A stretch of 64,000 bases of DNA. Source: Hymenobacter sp. BT559 (GTDB lineage Bacteria > Bacteroidota > Bacteroidia > Cytophagales > Hymenobacteraceae). Position 1 is the first letter of the stretch, and each line of letters starts with the position of its first letter. The position numbers and the translations under genes are program-made. Below, piece by piece: positions 53,990 to 64,000 of this stretch. Below the pieces are notes generated by a model, which was not told the origin of the DNA, did no database searches, and saw only the letters and a list, made by a program, of their open reading frames with translations. The stretch covers positions 1 through 64,000 of the forward strand of contig NZ_JAGETY010000006.1 in the NCBI RefSeq assembly GCF_017571525.1. Reading direction: 5' to 3'.

Positions 53990-55276
53990 CTAGGCCAGCA
54001 TAGCGCGAGCTGCTGCCTGCCCACTCACCAGCGCCGCCTCCACCGTGCCCGATGCGGGGCCTTCATACACACCCTCGCCGGCAAAAAACAGTGTGCCGGC
54101 CACCGGCGTGGCCAGGGCTGCGCGAGCAGCCGGCGCGCCCACTGTGGGGTAGGAGTAGGCCCCGTAGGTGTGCGGCTCGGCACCCCAATTGCGCACGTAG
54201 CTGGCGCGTAGGCGCGCTTGCAGCACCTCGACCGGCTGCGCCAGCAACTGCGCCAGCGAGGCAAGGGCCAGCGGCAGCACGGCCTCGGGCGAAGCCGTGT
54301 GCAGGCGCAGGGCGGCGGGCCCGGCCAGCCAACCCGTGAGCAGGGGCCGGGCATCGGGCAGCTGGCTCCACCAAGTAGGCACCGGCTCGTCGGAAAGCAA
54401 GAACTCCAACTCAGGCAGCCGCTCGTGCCAGAAAACCTCCTCAAACTCGACCTGCACCTTGATGACGGTACCGAACCCTAGCTGGGCAGCGGCGGCCCGG
54501 TGAGCGGGCAGCTCAGGCACGAAGGCTAGGTGGCCTGCCTGCCCGGTGGCGCGCTGCCACACCCCTAGCGACACGGTGCAGAGTACTTGCCGGGCGTGAT
54601 AGCTGGCCCCATTTGCGGTCAGTACTTCGGCCGCGCCCGGCTGCCAGCTTATTTCCTGCACGGGCATGGCCAGGTGCACTTGGGCGCCCGCGGCCTGGGC
54701 CTGCGCGGCCAGCCAGTGCAGCAGCGGGCCGTAGCCGCCCTGTGGGCGGGGCGAGTCCTCGGCCCCGCCGGCGGCCCACTCGTCGCGCAAGGCCCAGGCA
54801 CTCACGCGCTGGGCATCGGCCGCATCGTAGCCTTCGGCAAACTGCGTGGCGAAGGCGCGTAGTGACGCATGCTCATCACCACTAAATTCCTGGGTCAGAA
54901 ACTCGGCCAGGGGCATGTCCTGAGGCAGGGCATTGAGCCGGGCTAGCAGGGCGGGGAGCTGGGCAAAGAAGTTGGTATCGGGCTGCACCTGGCCGTCTTT
55001 GATAGTATACGTTTGCCCCTCAGTGGCTTGCCACCGGATGCCGGCTTCGGCCAGCAGCGCCCTGGTAAGGGGCACCGGCTCGTGCATAAACTCGGCCCCG
55101 GCTTCGAGCGGGGCGCTAAAGCCGGCGGGTTGCAGCGTGTGTACGCGCCCGCCCAGGCGGTCCTGGGCCTCAAGCACGCGGCGCCCGGCAGCGGCTAGCT
55201 CGCGGGCGGCCAGCATGCCCGCCGCGCCAGCGCCGATGATGAGAATGTCGGTTTCATAGGAAGAACTAGCAGCCAT
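53990..55276 (-). CDS. FAD-dependent amine-oxidase-like oxidoreductase
   Basis: 428 aa. The N-terminus has the dinucleotide-binding motif ILIIGAGAAGMLAARELA followed by RLGGRVHTL, the FAD fingerprint of the monoamine oxidase group. The C-terminus has the second flavin motif (GTLFFAGEGVYEGPASGTVE) and an NWGAEPHTYGAYSYP block typical for this group. No signal peptide was seen, so it is cytoplasmic. The substrate (a polyamine or aromatic amine are the family examples) is unknown. The gene stands alone, with a 129-base gap to the next gene upstream. Confidence 0.85.
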   Translation of the reverse strand: MAASSSYETDILIIGAGAAGMLAARELAAAGRRVLEAQDRLGGRVHTLQPAGFSAPLEAGAEFMHEPVPLTRALLAEAGIRWQATEGQTYTIKDGQVQPDTNFFAQLPALLARLNALPQDMPLAEFLTQEFSGDEHASLRAFATQFAEGYDAADAQRVSAWALRDEWAAGGAEDSPRPQGGYGPLLHWLAAQAQAAGAQVHLAMPVQEISWQPGAAEVLTANGASYHARQVLCTVSLGVWQRATGQAGHLAFVPELPAHRAAAAQLGFGTVIKVQVEFEEVFWHERLPELEFLLSDEPVPTWWSQLPDARPLLTGWLAGPAALRLHTASPEAVLPLALASLAQLLAQPVEVLQARLRASYVRNWGAEPHTYGAYSYPTVGAPAARAALATPVAGTLFFAGEGVYEGPASGTVEAALVSGQAAARAMLA

Positions 55277-55405
55277 TAAAGCACAGTTGGGAAAAGGATA
55301 GTAGAAAAGAAATAAGCACGTAGTGGCGAACGGCTCAGTCGGTAGTGCCCCGCACAGGCACGCTAAACAGCCGCCTCTGGCAGAGTGTTAGTCCCGTTGA
55401 ATTGC

Positions 55406-55870
55406 TTAAAACTTGCGGAGCTTCTCCTTGCTCAGCTCGTAGCTGAGGATAGCGGGCACGTAAAACGTGACATCGGCCGCAAACTTGGCCACCAGCACCC
55501 CTAGCGGCACACTGTGCAGCCACCGCGGCAGCCAGTACATGAGCGCCGGGCGAACAACGAAGCTGTCAAGAACCTCAGCCACGCCAAACTCAACTACCAG
55601 TGCCCGCACATTGCGGCCAAAAGTAGCTAGCGAATAGGGCAGCCCCTGCGCCTGCCGCACCCGGCGGGCCTGCCGGGCATCTTGCAGCAGCAACCAGCCG
55701 AAATACGCCACATTGCCGGCCCAGGTGGCCGCCAGCGCCACCGCTACGCGCGTGGCGCCGGCCTGCCCCGTGGCCGCAGCAGCTCCTAGCGTGGCCAATA
55801 GCGAAAGCAGCTCGGCCGAGCCGTAGCGCCCTAGCCATTCTCGCACCCGCGAAGTCTTTGCGCTAGGCAT
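55406..55870 (-). CDS. Unknown multi-pass membrane protein
   Basis: 154 aa from ATG 55870 (an in-frame ATG at 55912 is possible). Several hydrophobic segments (LLSLLATLGAAAATG, VALAATWAGNVAYFGWLLL, FVVRPALMYWLP, LVAKFAADVTFYVPAIL) separated by basic loops. No family recognised. It is divergent from the DUF4112 gene with only 57 bases between them, so the two may share a regulatory region. Confidence 0.6.
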   Translation of the reverse strand: MPSAKTSRVREWLGRYGSAELLSLLATLGAAAATGQAGATRVAVALAATWAGNVAYFGWLLLQDARQARRVRQAQGLPYSLATFGRNVRALVVEFGVAEVLDSFVVRPALMYWLPRWLHSVPLGVLVAKFAADVTFYVPAILSYELSKEKLRKF

Positions 55871-55927
55871 GTTAGTTGTTAAGTGCCAGTTGTTCGTATC
55901 GCTTATTAACAACCAATTGCTAGTCTT

Positions 55928-56446
55928 ATGCCAGTATCAGTCTCGCCACCGCCGGCCACAATTGCCACCGACGCGCGCCTGCGCTGGGTCGAGCATGTGG
56001 CCCGGCTCATGGATAGCCAGTTTCGGCTGCCGGGCACGCGCTTTCGCTTTGGCCTCGACCCGCTGCTGGGCCTCATTCCGATAGTGGGCGACCTCTCGTC
56101 GACGGCCGTGTCGGTAGCCTTGCTGCTGACGATGCTGCGCCACGGGGCTAGCGGGGCAGTGGTGGTGCGCATGGTGCTCAATATCTTGATTGATACAGTA
56201 ATAGGTGGAATTCCGATTATTGGTAACGTATTCGATTTTGCCTATAAAAGCAACGAGCGCAATGTAGCGCTGCTGCGCCGCCACTACGCCGAGGGCCGGC
56301 ACTCGGGCAGCGGCAAAGGCCTGGTGGCCATTGTGCTAGTGGTAATGCTGGCGGTAGTTGGGTTGGTGGCCTGGGGTAGCGTGGCGCTGCTGCACGCTGC
56401 CTGGCAATACGTTGAAATGCACCCGATTGGCGGTGTAACTCATTAA
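55928..56446 (+). CDS. DUF4112 domain membrane protein
   Basis: 172 aa. The DUF4112 core is complete: ARLMDSQFRLPGTRFRFGLD, LLGLIPIVGDLSSTAVSVAL and IGGIPIIGNVFDFAYKSNER. A further C-terminal membrane segment (VAIVLVVMLAVVGLVAWGSV) is present. The function is unknown; the proteins are small, membrane-bound and widespread. Confidence 0.88.
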   Translation: MPVSVSPPPATIATDARLRWVEHVARLMDSQFRLPGTRFRFGLDPLLGLIPIVGDLSSTAVSVALLLTMLRHGASGAVVVRMVLNILIDTVIGGIPIIGNVFDFAYKSNERNVALLRRHYAEGRHSGSGKGLVAIVLVVMLAVVGLVAWGSVALLHAAWQYVEMHPIGGVTH

Positions 56447-56463
56447 CTGGCTGACGATTCGAT

Positions 56464-56682
56464 AAATAGTGCCCGGACATGATGCTGCAGCTAAAGCTGG
56501 CGCCGACCGTTAGGTTGAGCAGCTGTTTGAGGTCGCAGTCGTAGAGGCTACCGTCTTACCTCGCCGAAATGGTGTGGCAGCACATCACGCCGGCCGTAGC
56601 CGCGGAGTTGAAAATGTTGACGAGCTTTTTTATATAGCCGACTTACTTTTTTGACGCCATGAAGTAGTCCAGCAGCTAGCAG
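56464..56682 (-). pseudogene. Remnant of an ArsS-like radical SAM gene (3' part)
   Basis: Translating the - strand gives LDYFMASKK*VGYIKKLVN, then FNSAATAGVMCCHTISAR*D, then GSLYDCDLKQLLNLTVG. This is the C-terminal domain of the arsenosugar radical SAM protein ArsS (DUF3641 part, usually VMCRxTISVxWDGxLYDCDFNQ). Two in-frame stops and the lack of the radical SAM CxxxCxxC part show decay. No arsenic gene lies nearby. Confidence 0.6.
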
Positions 56683-56698
56683 GCCCGAGGCCGACTTG

Positions 56699-57607
56699 TT
56701 AGTTGAACGAAGCCCGGAATTCCAGCGGTGAGAGGTTGGTTTTGGCCTTGAATAGCTTGCTGAACGATTGCAGGTGCTCGAACCCTAGCGCGTAGGCTAT
56801 TTCGCTCACCGTCAGGCTGGTAGTGGAGAGCTTTTCTTTCGCCTTGGCCAGCAGTTTGGCATGAATGTGCTGCTGGGTATTTTGCCCGGTGAGTACGCGC
56901 AGCAAGTTGCTTAAGTACTTGGGCGATAGGTGCTGGCAATCGGCCACATACTGCACGCTGGGCAATCCGCTCTCGGCCAAATCGGGCCGGTCGAAATAGA
57001 GGTCAAGCAAGGTTTCTATCCGAGTCAGGACTTCATGGTTGGCCTGCTCGCGGGTGAGGAACTGGCGGTGATAAAAGCGGTCGGCATAATGCAGCAGATT
57101 TTCGAGGTGCGATGTGATAATCACTTTGCTGAACCGGTCTATTGTGGAGGTATACTCCTGCTCGATAGCCTGGATAATAGTCAGGATAGTCGCTTCCTCC
57201 TTGGCCGACAGAAAAAGGGCTTCCTTGAGCGAATAATCCCAGAAGTCGTACTGTTTGATGGTTTTGGCTAGGGGCGTATTCCAAATAAAATCGGGGTGGA
57301 TATATACCACCCACCCCGATTTTTCTACTTCCGCGTCTTTGTCGGCCACCGCCAGGCTAAATACCTGGTTAGGAGCCATAAACGATAGAATGCCTTCGTT
57401 GAAGTCAAACGGGTGCTGCCCGTAGGTCATGCGCACATTGCGCATGCGCTTGAGCGAGATGCAGTAGAAGTCGAAGACCATGCTCATTGGCTGCTCGCCG
57501 TAGCGCTGCGGCACGGTTTCTACATCCACCACGCTCAGGAGCGGATGCTGGGGCTTGGGCAGCTGCGCAAACTCATGAAACTCGCTTAGGGTGCGAAAGC
57601 GCCTCAT
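56699..57607 (-). CDS. AraC-family transcriptional regulator
   Basis: 302 aa. The C-terminal about 100 residues hold two helix-turn-helix motifs: VQYVADCQHLSPKYLSNLLR, and TVSEIAYALGFEHLQSFSKL with the usual ending FKAKTNLSPLEFR. The N-terminal about 190 residues are a cupin-like sensor domain (SMVFDFYCISLKRMRNVRMT). It starts 2 bases after the stop of the oxidoreductase gene and is therefore probably made with it and likely controls it. Confidence 0.9.
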   Translation of the reverse strand: MRRFRTLSEFHEFAQLPKPQHPLLSVVDVETVPQRYGEQPMSMVFDFYCISLKRMRNVRMTYGQHPFDFNEGILSFMAPNQVFSLAVADKDAEVEKSGWVVYIHPDFIWNTPLAKTIKQYDFWDYSLKEALFLSAKEEATILTIIQAIEQEYTSTIDRFSKVIITSHLENLLHYADRFYHRQFLTREQANHEVLTRIETLLDLYFDRPDLAESGLPSVQYVADCQHLSPKYLSNLLRVLTGQNTQQHIHAKLLAKAKEKLSTTSLTVSEIAYALGFEHLQSFSKLFKAKTNLSPLEFRASFN

Positions 57608-57609
57608 GT

Positions 57610-58578
57610 CTATTCTTTTTCTTGGCCTAGTTCCAGTACCAGCTTGCCGCGCACGTGCCAGGTCTGGCTTTCGCGATGAGCCTCGGCTACCTGGGCTAGT
57701 GGATATACCTTGCTGACAACCACTTGTACCTGGCCGGCCTCAACAAGTTGGGTCATTTCCTGCAGCCAGTCCTGTCGGGGCTGGTTGGGGGCTAGCTCGC
57801 CCGTGGCCTGCTTCTCAGCCAGCGCCGCCAGCACGGCCGCGTCAAAGGGAAAATCGACGTTGACACTCACCAGGATGCCACCGGTTTTCAGTGCCGTCAC
57901 GGCCTGCAGGCGCGCGGTGTTGTTGCGTAGTGGCGAGGCTTCTACTACTACATCAACCTCGCGAAGCGTTTCCGTGGCCTGCTGGCTCTGGTAGTCAAGG
58001 GCTTCATCGGCCCCTAGCTGCCGCAGGTAGTCTAGGTTGCCACTCGAGGCAGTGCCAATGACGTATGCTCCCTTGGCTTTGGCAAACTGCACGGCAAAGC
58101 TGCCTACCCCGCCCGAGGCCCCCTGAATGAGCACCCGTTGGCCGGGCTGCAGCTTGCCGTGGGCAAAAAGGGCCGTCCAGGCCGTGAGGCCGGCTAGCGG
58201 CACGGCAGCTGCCTCTACAAAGCTCAGATGCTGCGGCTTAGGGGCAAACTGACTGGCCTTGGCCGCGCAATATTCGGCGTAGCTGCCATTGCCGGGAAAA
58301 TTGGGCACCCCGTACACCGCATCGCCGGGTTGAAACCCGGTAACAGCGCTGCCCACGGCGACTACCACGCCGGCCGCGTCCCAGCCCAGCGTCAGAGGCA
58401 AAGCTAAATAAGCCCGCAATGCGTCGTTGCCGCCTTCGCGCACCACCCAGTCTACCGGGTTTACGCCGCTGGCTCGCACCTCGATGAGGAGCTCATCGGC
58501 CGCGGGCACGGGCCGCGCTATGTCTTCTAGTTGCAGCACCTCAGGGCCACCAAAGGCATGAATTCTAACCGCTTTCAT
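57610..58578 (-). CDS. NADP-dependent quinone-oxidoreductase-like protein (zinc-free MDR)
   Basis: 322 aa from ATG 58578 (MKAVRIHAFGGPEVLQLEDI is the family start; 11 further codons upstream are possible but unlikely). The GroES-like half is followed by a Rossmann half with RVLIQGASGGVGSFAVQFAK (AxxGxxG type). No zinc-binding cysteines, so a quinone oxidoreductase or enoyl reductase type. A one-mismatch TAnnTTTG box (GACCTTTG) lies at 58616-58609 with a leader of about 25 bases. It forms an operon with the AraC regulator. Confidence 0.9.
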   Translation of the reverse strand: MKAVRIHAFGGPEVLQLEDIARPVPAADELLIEVRASGVNPVDWVVREGGNDALRAYLALPLTLGWDAAGVVVAVGSAVTGFQPGDAVYGVPNFPGNGSYAEYCAAKASQFAPKPQHLSFVEAAAVPLAGLTAWTALFAHGKLQPGQRVLIQGASGGVGSFAVQFAKAKGAYVIGTASSGNLDYLRQLGADEALDYQSQQATETLREVDVVVEASPLRNNTARLQAVTALKTGGILVSVNVDFPFDAAVLAALAEKQATGELAPNQPRQDWLQEMTQLVEAGQVQVVVSKVYPLAQVAEAHRESQTWHVRGKLVLELGQEKE

Positions 58579-58938
58579 AACAAGCTCTTTTTTGGTTGAT
58601 TGACAAGGCAAAGGTCCGCTCGGGTAGAAACAGTAGATTTAACCAAACTGCTTGTTGCTGTAGCCAAAAGGCCGAAGCGCCTCGGCTTTGGGGCAGCGCT
58701 ACTGGCGGGGTCAGCAGCCCGCCGCATTGTTGCTTCTTGCGTTTTATAAATAAGTAGAGCGTGTGAGGCACCAGCCAAGCCAAAGCTTTCTGCCCGGTCA
58801 ACGACATAATAGGGCAATACAAACTCGTCGGCTTAACCTTTGCCACAATTCTTTGCGCTAGGGCGCGGAATATTCTCCGCAGCCACTACTCCTTCATCGA
58901 GCTTTATAAAGCTCATCCACACCACTACACAGGGCGCC

Positions 58939-59068
58939 GATACTACGCTGTGGTCCAGCTTGCTGGTTGGGAATGAACGGGCCTTCAGCCAGCATTGCAC
59001 TACTACGACGGCCTCTGCCACTACGGCCTGCGCCTGCCGGGGAGGAGCTAATCAAAGACAGTATAAGG
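58939..59068 (+). pseudogene. Remnant of an ECF sigma factor gene (frameshifted)
   Basis: Three short pieces in different frames line up: DTTLWSSLLVGNERAFSQ (58939-58992), then LHYYDGLCHYGLRLPG (58995-59042), then EELIKDSI (59042-59065). Together they match the N-terminal region of Bacteroidota ECF sigma-70 factors (DxxLWxxLxxGdErAF, then YxxYYxxLYxYGLxL, then IKDSIQDxF). Two frameshifts and no region 4 afterwards. The 300 bases upstream hold nothing supportable. Confidence 0.6.
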
Positions 59069-59276
59069 ATTCCACCACCCAGCCTAGCCCAAAGTGCCGG
59101 ACGATGGTTGTGGCCGAAACCGGCACCATGACTGCCACCAAGGCCGCCAGCTCGTGAATTACCACCTGTAAAGCGCGCCCAATTCCTTCGGTCGCGCTAC
59201 TACGGAGCACTGTGCCCTGCTGGCTGCGGGCCGGTGAAGGTTGATTATCAGCAACCTGCAAGACCAGATAGCGTAG

Positions 59277-59414
59277 CACTGGCCCCAAAATGCCCTGGGC
59301 GCCGGCCCGCCCGAAATCAGTCTGGATGGCCAGCACCTGGCCCCGGGCGTGTACCTGTGCCGGCTGCAAACGATTGCGGGTAGCGCCGTGCAGCGGCCCA
59401 TAAAGCTGGGGTAA
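59277..59414 (+). pseudogene. Remnant of a T9SS-sorted secreted protein (C-terminal tail)
   Basis: The frame ending at TAA 59412-59414 reads GPPEISLDGQHLAPGVYLC, then RLQTIAGSAVQRPIKLG. This is the type A sorting domain at the end of proteins exported by the type IX system (usually LAPGVYLxRLQTxxG...KL). A TAG at 59274 closes the frame and no cargo domain is left upstream. Confidence 0.6.
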
Positions 59415-59430
59415 GAATGGGTTTTAGTGA

Positions 59431-61632
<2,202 letters not shown>

Positions 61633-61662
61633 CTGAGGTAGTAGCGGGCTGTAGCACCGTTT

Positions 61663-62319
61663 TTACTTGCTGTTGAGCTGGTAGGTCAGCGAGGCTTGCA
61701 GCGATTGGCGTTGAAGTTTGCCATCAGCGTCGCTGCGGGCCTCGTTGAGGGCTAGCAGGCCTTGATAGGCTCGCACACTCACGCCCAGGCCCGCTGGTAG
61801 TGCCAGCCCGAGCCCCAGGCAAGGGCCTACGTCAAGGCGCTGCCGGTCTTTCGCGGCAGCCTGGTCAATCTCATACGCCTGGGTCGTGTAGCCCAATCCC
61901 CAGCTTGTTATGTAGTCGGTGCCCGTCTGGCGGCCGCCAAGTAGTAGGCTGGCCTGCGGCCCGGCCTCTAGGTACACGCGGCCAAGGCTAGCGCGCACTA
62001 GCACTGGCACGCTTAGGTAATGCAGGCGCAAGCGCGTATCGGCTTTAAAAAAAGCATCGCCGACGGACATGCTGGATTGCGACAGTGTGGTGCGCTCATA
62101 GCTATACGCCACCTCGGGCACCAGCGAAAGGTGGGGGGCTAGCGGCAATTGGTACAGAAGCCCGGCTTCGAGGCCCGCCTGCGCGCTAGAGCTGCTGCGC
62201 ACTACCTGGCCTTCGGTGGCGCGTAGCCTCGTGAGGCCACCCCCGAGGCGCACGGCAAGCTGGGCGTGGGCAGCACTGCTCGCAGCCAGGCTGCCTAGCA
62301 GAAGAAAAAGTAGCTTCAT
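61663..62319 (-). CDS. Outer-membrane beta-barrel protein (porin-like, PorT-type)
   Basis: 218 aa, signal peptide ending AHAQ. Repeated amphipathic strands with aromatic ends (AGLEAGLLYQLPLAPHLSLV, LRLHYLSVPVLVRASLGRV, YLEAGPQASLLLGG) and the final LQASLTYQLNSK make an eight-strand barrel likely. The YLSVPVL box is the hallmark of the outer-membrane beta-barrel family common in Bacteroidota. Ligand or partner unknown. Confidence 0.82.
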   Translation of the reverse strand: MKLLFLLLGSLAASSAAHAQLAVRLGGGLTRLRATEGQVVRSSSSAQAGLEAGLLYQLPLAPHLSLVPEVAYSYERTTLSQSSMSVGDAFFKADTRLRLHYLSVPVLVRASLGRVYLEAGPQASLLLGGRQTGTDYITSWGLGYTTQAYEIDQAAAKDRQRLDVGPCLGLGLALPAGLGVSVRAYQGLLALNEARSDADGKLQRQSLQASLTYQLNSK

Positions 62320-62341
62320 AGCACAAAAAGTAAGGTTGGTA

Positions 62342-62388
62342 CAGACAGGAGCCGCTGCTCGGCTAAAGCGTTGCAGCGGCTCCGTCTG
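62342..62388 (-). terminator. Strong hairpin between efflux gene and barrel gene
   Basis: CAGAC-A-GGAGCCGCTG (62342-62357) pairs with CAGCGGCTCC-GTCTG (62374-62388). It lies downstream of the efflux gene stop and about 25 bases ahead of the barrel start, so it may end efflux transcription or sit in the barrel leader. Confidence 0.55.
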
Positions 62389-62519
62389 GCTTATGGGTAG
62401 GTAGCTGCCGGTTTGGGGGTGCTGCTGCCTTTCGAGTAGGTAGCCAGAAGCAGGCCAGGCAGTTAGAAAAGCGCTGGTGGCTTGCTAGCCCCAAGTCCCG
62501 TTCCGGCGCACGCAGCTCC

Positions 62520-63746
62520 TTAGTGCAGCGCGCCGCCTGCCTCGCCGGTCGTGGCCACGAGGTGCGTGACCCGCTGCCGGCCCACGAGCAGCACGAGCAG
62601 CGCCAGCAGCGACGGCCCAGCCATGAGCGCCGCCATTGGCACGGCCGTGCGTGCGTCGAACAAGCTCACGCCCACCGATGCCAGCGCGCCCGCACCCATT
62701 TGCAGCGCCCCCATCAGGGCCGAGGCACTGCCCGCATTGCGCGTGAAGGGGGCTAGCGACAAGGCCGACGTATTGGGGCTAGTGAAGCCCAGGCAGCACA
62801 AAAACAGGAACAGCAGGGCAATGGTACCGCCCAGGCCCAGTACGCCCGCGCTGGTAAGACCAAGCAATACGCTGGTAGTCAGCAATTGGCAGCCCAATGC
62901 TACCAGCACAATCTGCTCGCTTTGGTAACGGCGTAGCAACAAACTATTAAGCTGGCTCGACCCAATAAGCCCAATGGAGAGGAAGGCAAAAATCCACCCG
63001 TAGACCTTGCCCTCGACGTGGTAAATGTCCATAAATACCAGCGGCGACCCTGCCACGTAAGCGAACAGGCCGCTGAACGATACGGCGCCAGTGAGGGCGT
63101 AGGTCGTGAATTGAGGTTCGCGGAGCACGGCCCAGAAATTGGTGAGGATGGGCCCGGGCCGTAGCGAGAGCGTGGTGTCGGGCTTATACCCATTGGGGAG
63201 CCACAAGGCCGAAGCCAGTAGCAGCAACGCCCCAAGTGCCCCGAGCACCAGGAACACTGCCTGCCAACCGAAGGCCGCCGTCACGTAGCCCCCGATAGTG
63301 GGCGCCAATAAGGGCGAAACGCCTAATACCAACATCAGTAGCGCAAAGACCTTGGCGCTTTCCTTCACCGGGAATAAGTCGCGCACCATGGCCACCGAGG
63401 CCACCGCCGCCGCGCAGCTGCCAATGGCCTGCACAAAGCGCAGGGCAATCAGGGTTTCAATGCGCTGCACCGCCAGGCAGCCGATGGAGGCCACCACGTA
63501 AAGCGCTAGCCCAAAGTAAAGCGGCTTTTTGCGCCCAAACCGGTCGAGCAACGGGCCATAAAGCAGCTGCCCGGCCGAAATGCCTACAAAAAAGCTTGAC
63601 AGCGACAGCGCCACCTGGGCCGCCGTCGTGTGCAGGTTTTTGGCAATGGCCGGAAAGCCCGGCAAATACATATCAATAGAAAACGGCCCCAAAGCCGTGA
63701 GCGCACCCAGAATGAGAATGAGGGAGAAATAGCGTTGCTTCGTCAT
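62520..63746 (-). CDS. Bcr/CflA-type multidrug efflux MFS transporter
   Basis: 408 aa from ATG 63746 (frame open upstream, but MTKQRYFSLILILGALTALG is the family start). Twelve hydrophobic segments. The TM1 block PFSIDMYLPGFPAIAKNLHT with the conserved Asp, GISAGQLLYGPLLDRFGRKK (MFS motif A) and PLLAPTIGGYV (motif C) identify the Bcr/CflA drug:H+ antiporters. It exports small toxic compounds across the inner membrane. No regulator next to it. Confidence 0.92.
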   Translation of the reverse strand: MTKQRYFSLILILGALTALGPFSIDMYLPGFPAIAKNLHTTAAQVALSLSSFFVGISAGQLLYGPLLDRFGRKKPLYFGLALYVVASIGCLAVQRIETLIALRFVQAIGSCAAAVASVAMVRDLFPVKESAKVFALLMLVLGVSPLLAPTIGGYVTAAFGWQAVFLVLGALGALLLLASALWLPNGYKPDTTLSLRPGPILTNFWAVLREPQFTTYALTGAVSFSGLFAYVAGSPLVFMDIYHVEGKVYGWIFAFLSIGLIGSSQLNSLLLRRYQSEQIVLVALGCQLLTTSVLLGLTSAGVLGLGGTIALLFLFLCCLGFTSPNTSALSLAPFTRNAGSASALMGALQMGAGALASVGVSLFDARTAVPMAALMAGPSLLALLVLLVGRQRVTHLVATTGEAGGALH

Positions 63747-64000
63747 GAGAAAACTGAGGCGCCGCAGAGCGCGGCGCAATAGCGCAGCTAGCAGCCTGAA
63801 GGACAGCCAAGAGTCATCAGTCGGTAGGCCGCTGCAGTAAATTAAGATGGAGTAAGCAGGAGTTGCTCGGCTGCCGGGCACTGGCAGCCACAACAAGCAA
63901 CCCAGGCATTTTCTTGCTGCCACTCGATGAATTAGGAGAAAACCAACGAGTGAAGCCTGAGGTGGCGAGTGGTGTCGTGTGGTTTTGAAACTCCAGCCCT
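63747..64000. other. End of window, no supportable gene
   Basis: Only a short hairpin (GCGCCGC / GCGGCGC near 63760-63780) is visible. No promoter box or coding frame can be supported to the window edge. Confidence 0.5.

Noticed and set aside
58840..59157. Open frame of 105 codons upstream of GH97
   Set aside because: It is a composite: its middle part is the first piece of the decayed sigma factor, the rest is Thr/Ala-rich nonsense after the frameshift.
59052..59369. - strand open frame of 105 codons in the same region
   Set aside because: It lies opposite the T9SS tail remnant, which has a clear motif on the + strand.

Overview
The window looks like chromosomal DNA of a GC-rich Bacteroidota, most likely Hymenobacter or a close relative (inference). 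The reasons are glycoside hydrolases and esterases with Bacteroidota-type domain make-up, start codons without clear Shine-Dalgarno sequences, TAnnTTTG-type promoter boxes, a T9SS-type sorting-tail remnant, and families such as DUF4112, DUF5703 and GH97 (SusB type). No rRNA, tRNA, CRISPR array or intact transposase was seen.

About 1-51.9 kb is a large two-armed saccharolytic locus for rhamnose-rich pectin (rhamnogalacturonan-like) glycans. The + arm (88-24405) holds a GH43-like lipoprotein, Asp-box propeller proteins, a GH2, a GH78, a GH105 unsaturated-uronyl hydrolase, an esterase with an STN-like N-terminus, a GH141-like beta-helix protein, a second GH78, a secreted two-domain rhamnose-mutarotase-like protein, a Gfo/Idh/MocA oxidoreductase and a sodium:solute symporter. 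The - arm (51869 down to 24499) holds a third GH78, a GH43/GH130-like propeller, two GH2, a GH106, a GH127, a SASA esterase, a DUF5703 protein and a FucP-type sugar:H+ symporter. The arms converge at 24.4-24.5 kb. The expected logic is side-chain removal and de-esterification outside the cytoplasm, unsaturated uronate removal by GH105, rhamnose release by GH78/GH106, and import by the symporters. No SusC/SusD pair and no dedicated regulator lies in the window.

Two insertions stand out. At 6.0-9.5 kb there is a VapBC-like toxin-antitoxin pair and an acyltransferase, followed by a strongly AT-rich pair of overlapping unknown membrane-protein genes with its own promoter box (7908-9441). At 35.4-42.0 kb there is a compact metabolic cluster: MaoC-like dehydratase, Gfo/Idh/MocA oxidoreductase, a tandem-fused family III CoA-transferase, and two solute-binding-protein-like proteins with no signal peptide and no ABC permease nearby.

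Intergenic spaces of the locus carry at least two families of long palindromes. Family A has GTCATGC...GCATGAC ends and family B has GTAGC...GCTAC ends. They share an inner module. Family B copies supply the stop codon of the adjacent gene in two of three cases, and a further repeat-like sequence forms the linker of the fused CoA-transferase.

From 52 kb to the end is ordinary chromosomal sequence with several decayed genes: a STAS-like small protein, an amine-oxidase-like flavoprotein, a DUF4112 protein, an oxidoreductase-AraC pair, a GH97 of inverting type, an outer-membrane barrel and a Bcr/CflA-type efflux pump. Between them are remnants of an arsS-like radical SAM gene, an ECF sigma factor gene and a T9SS-sorted protein.
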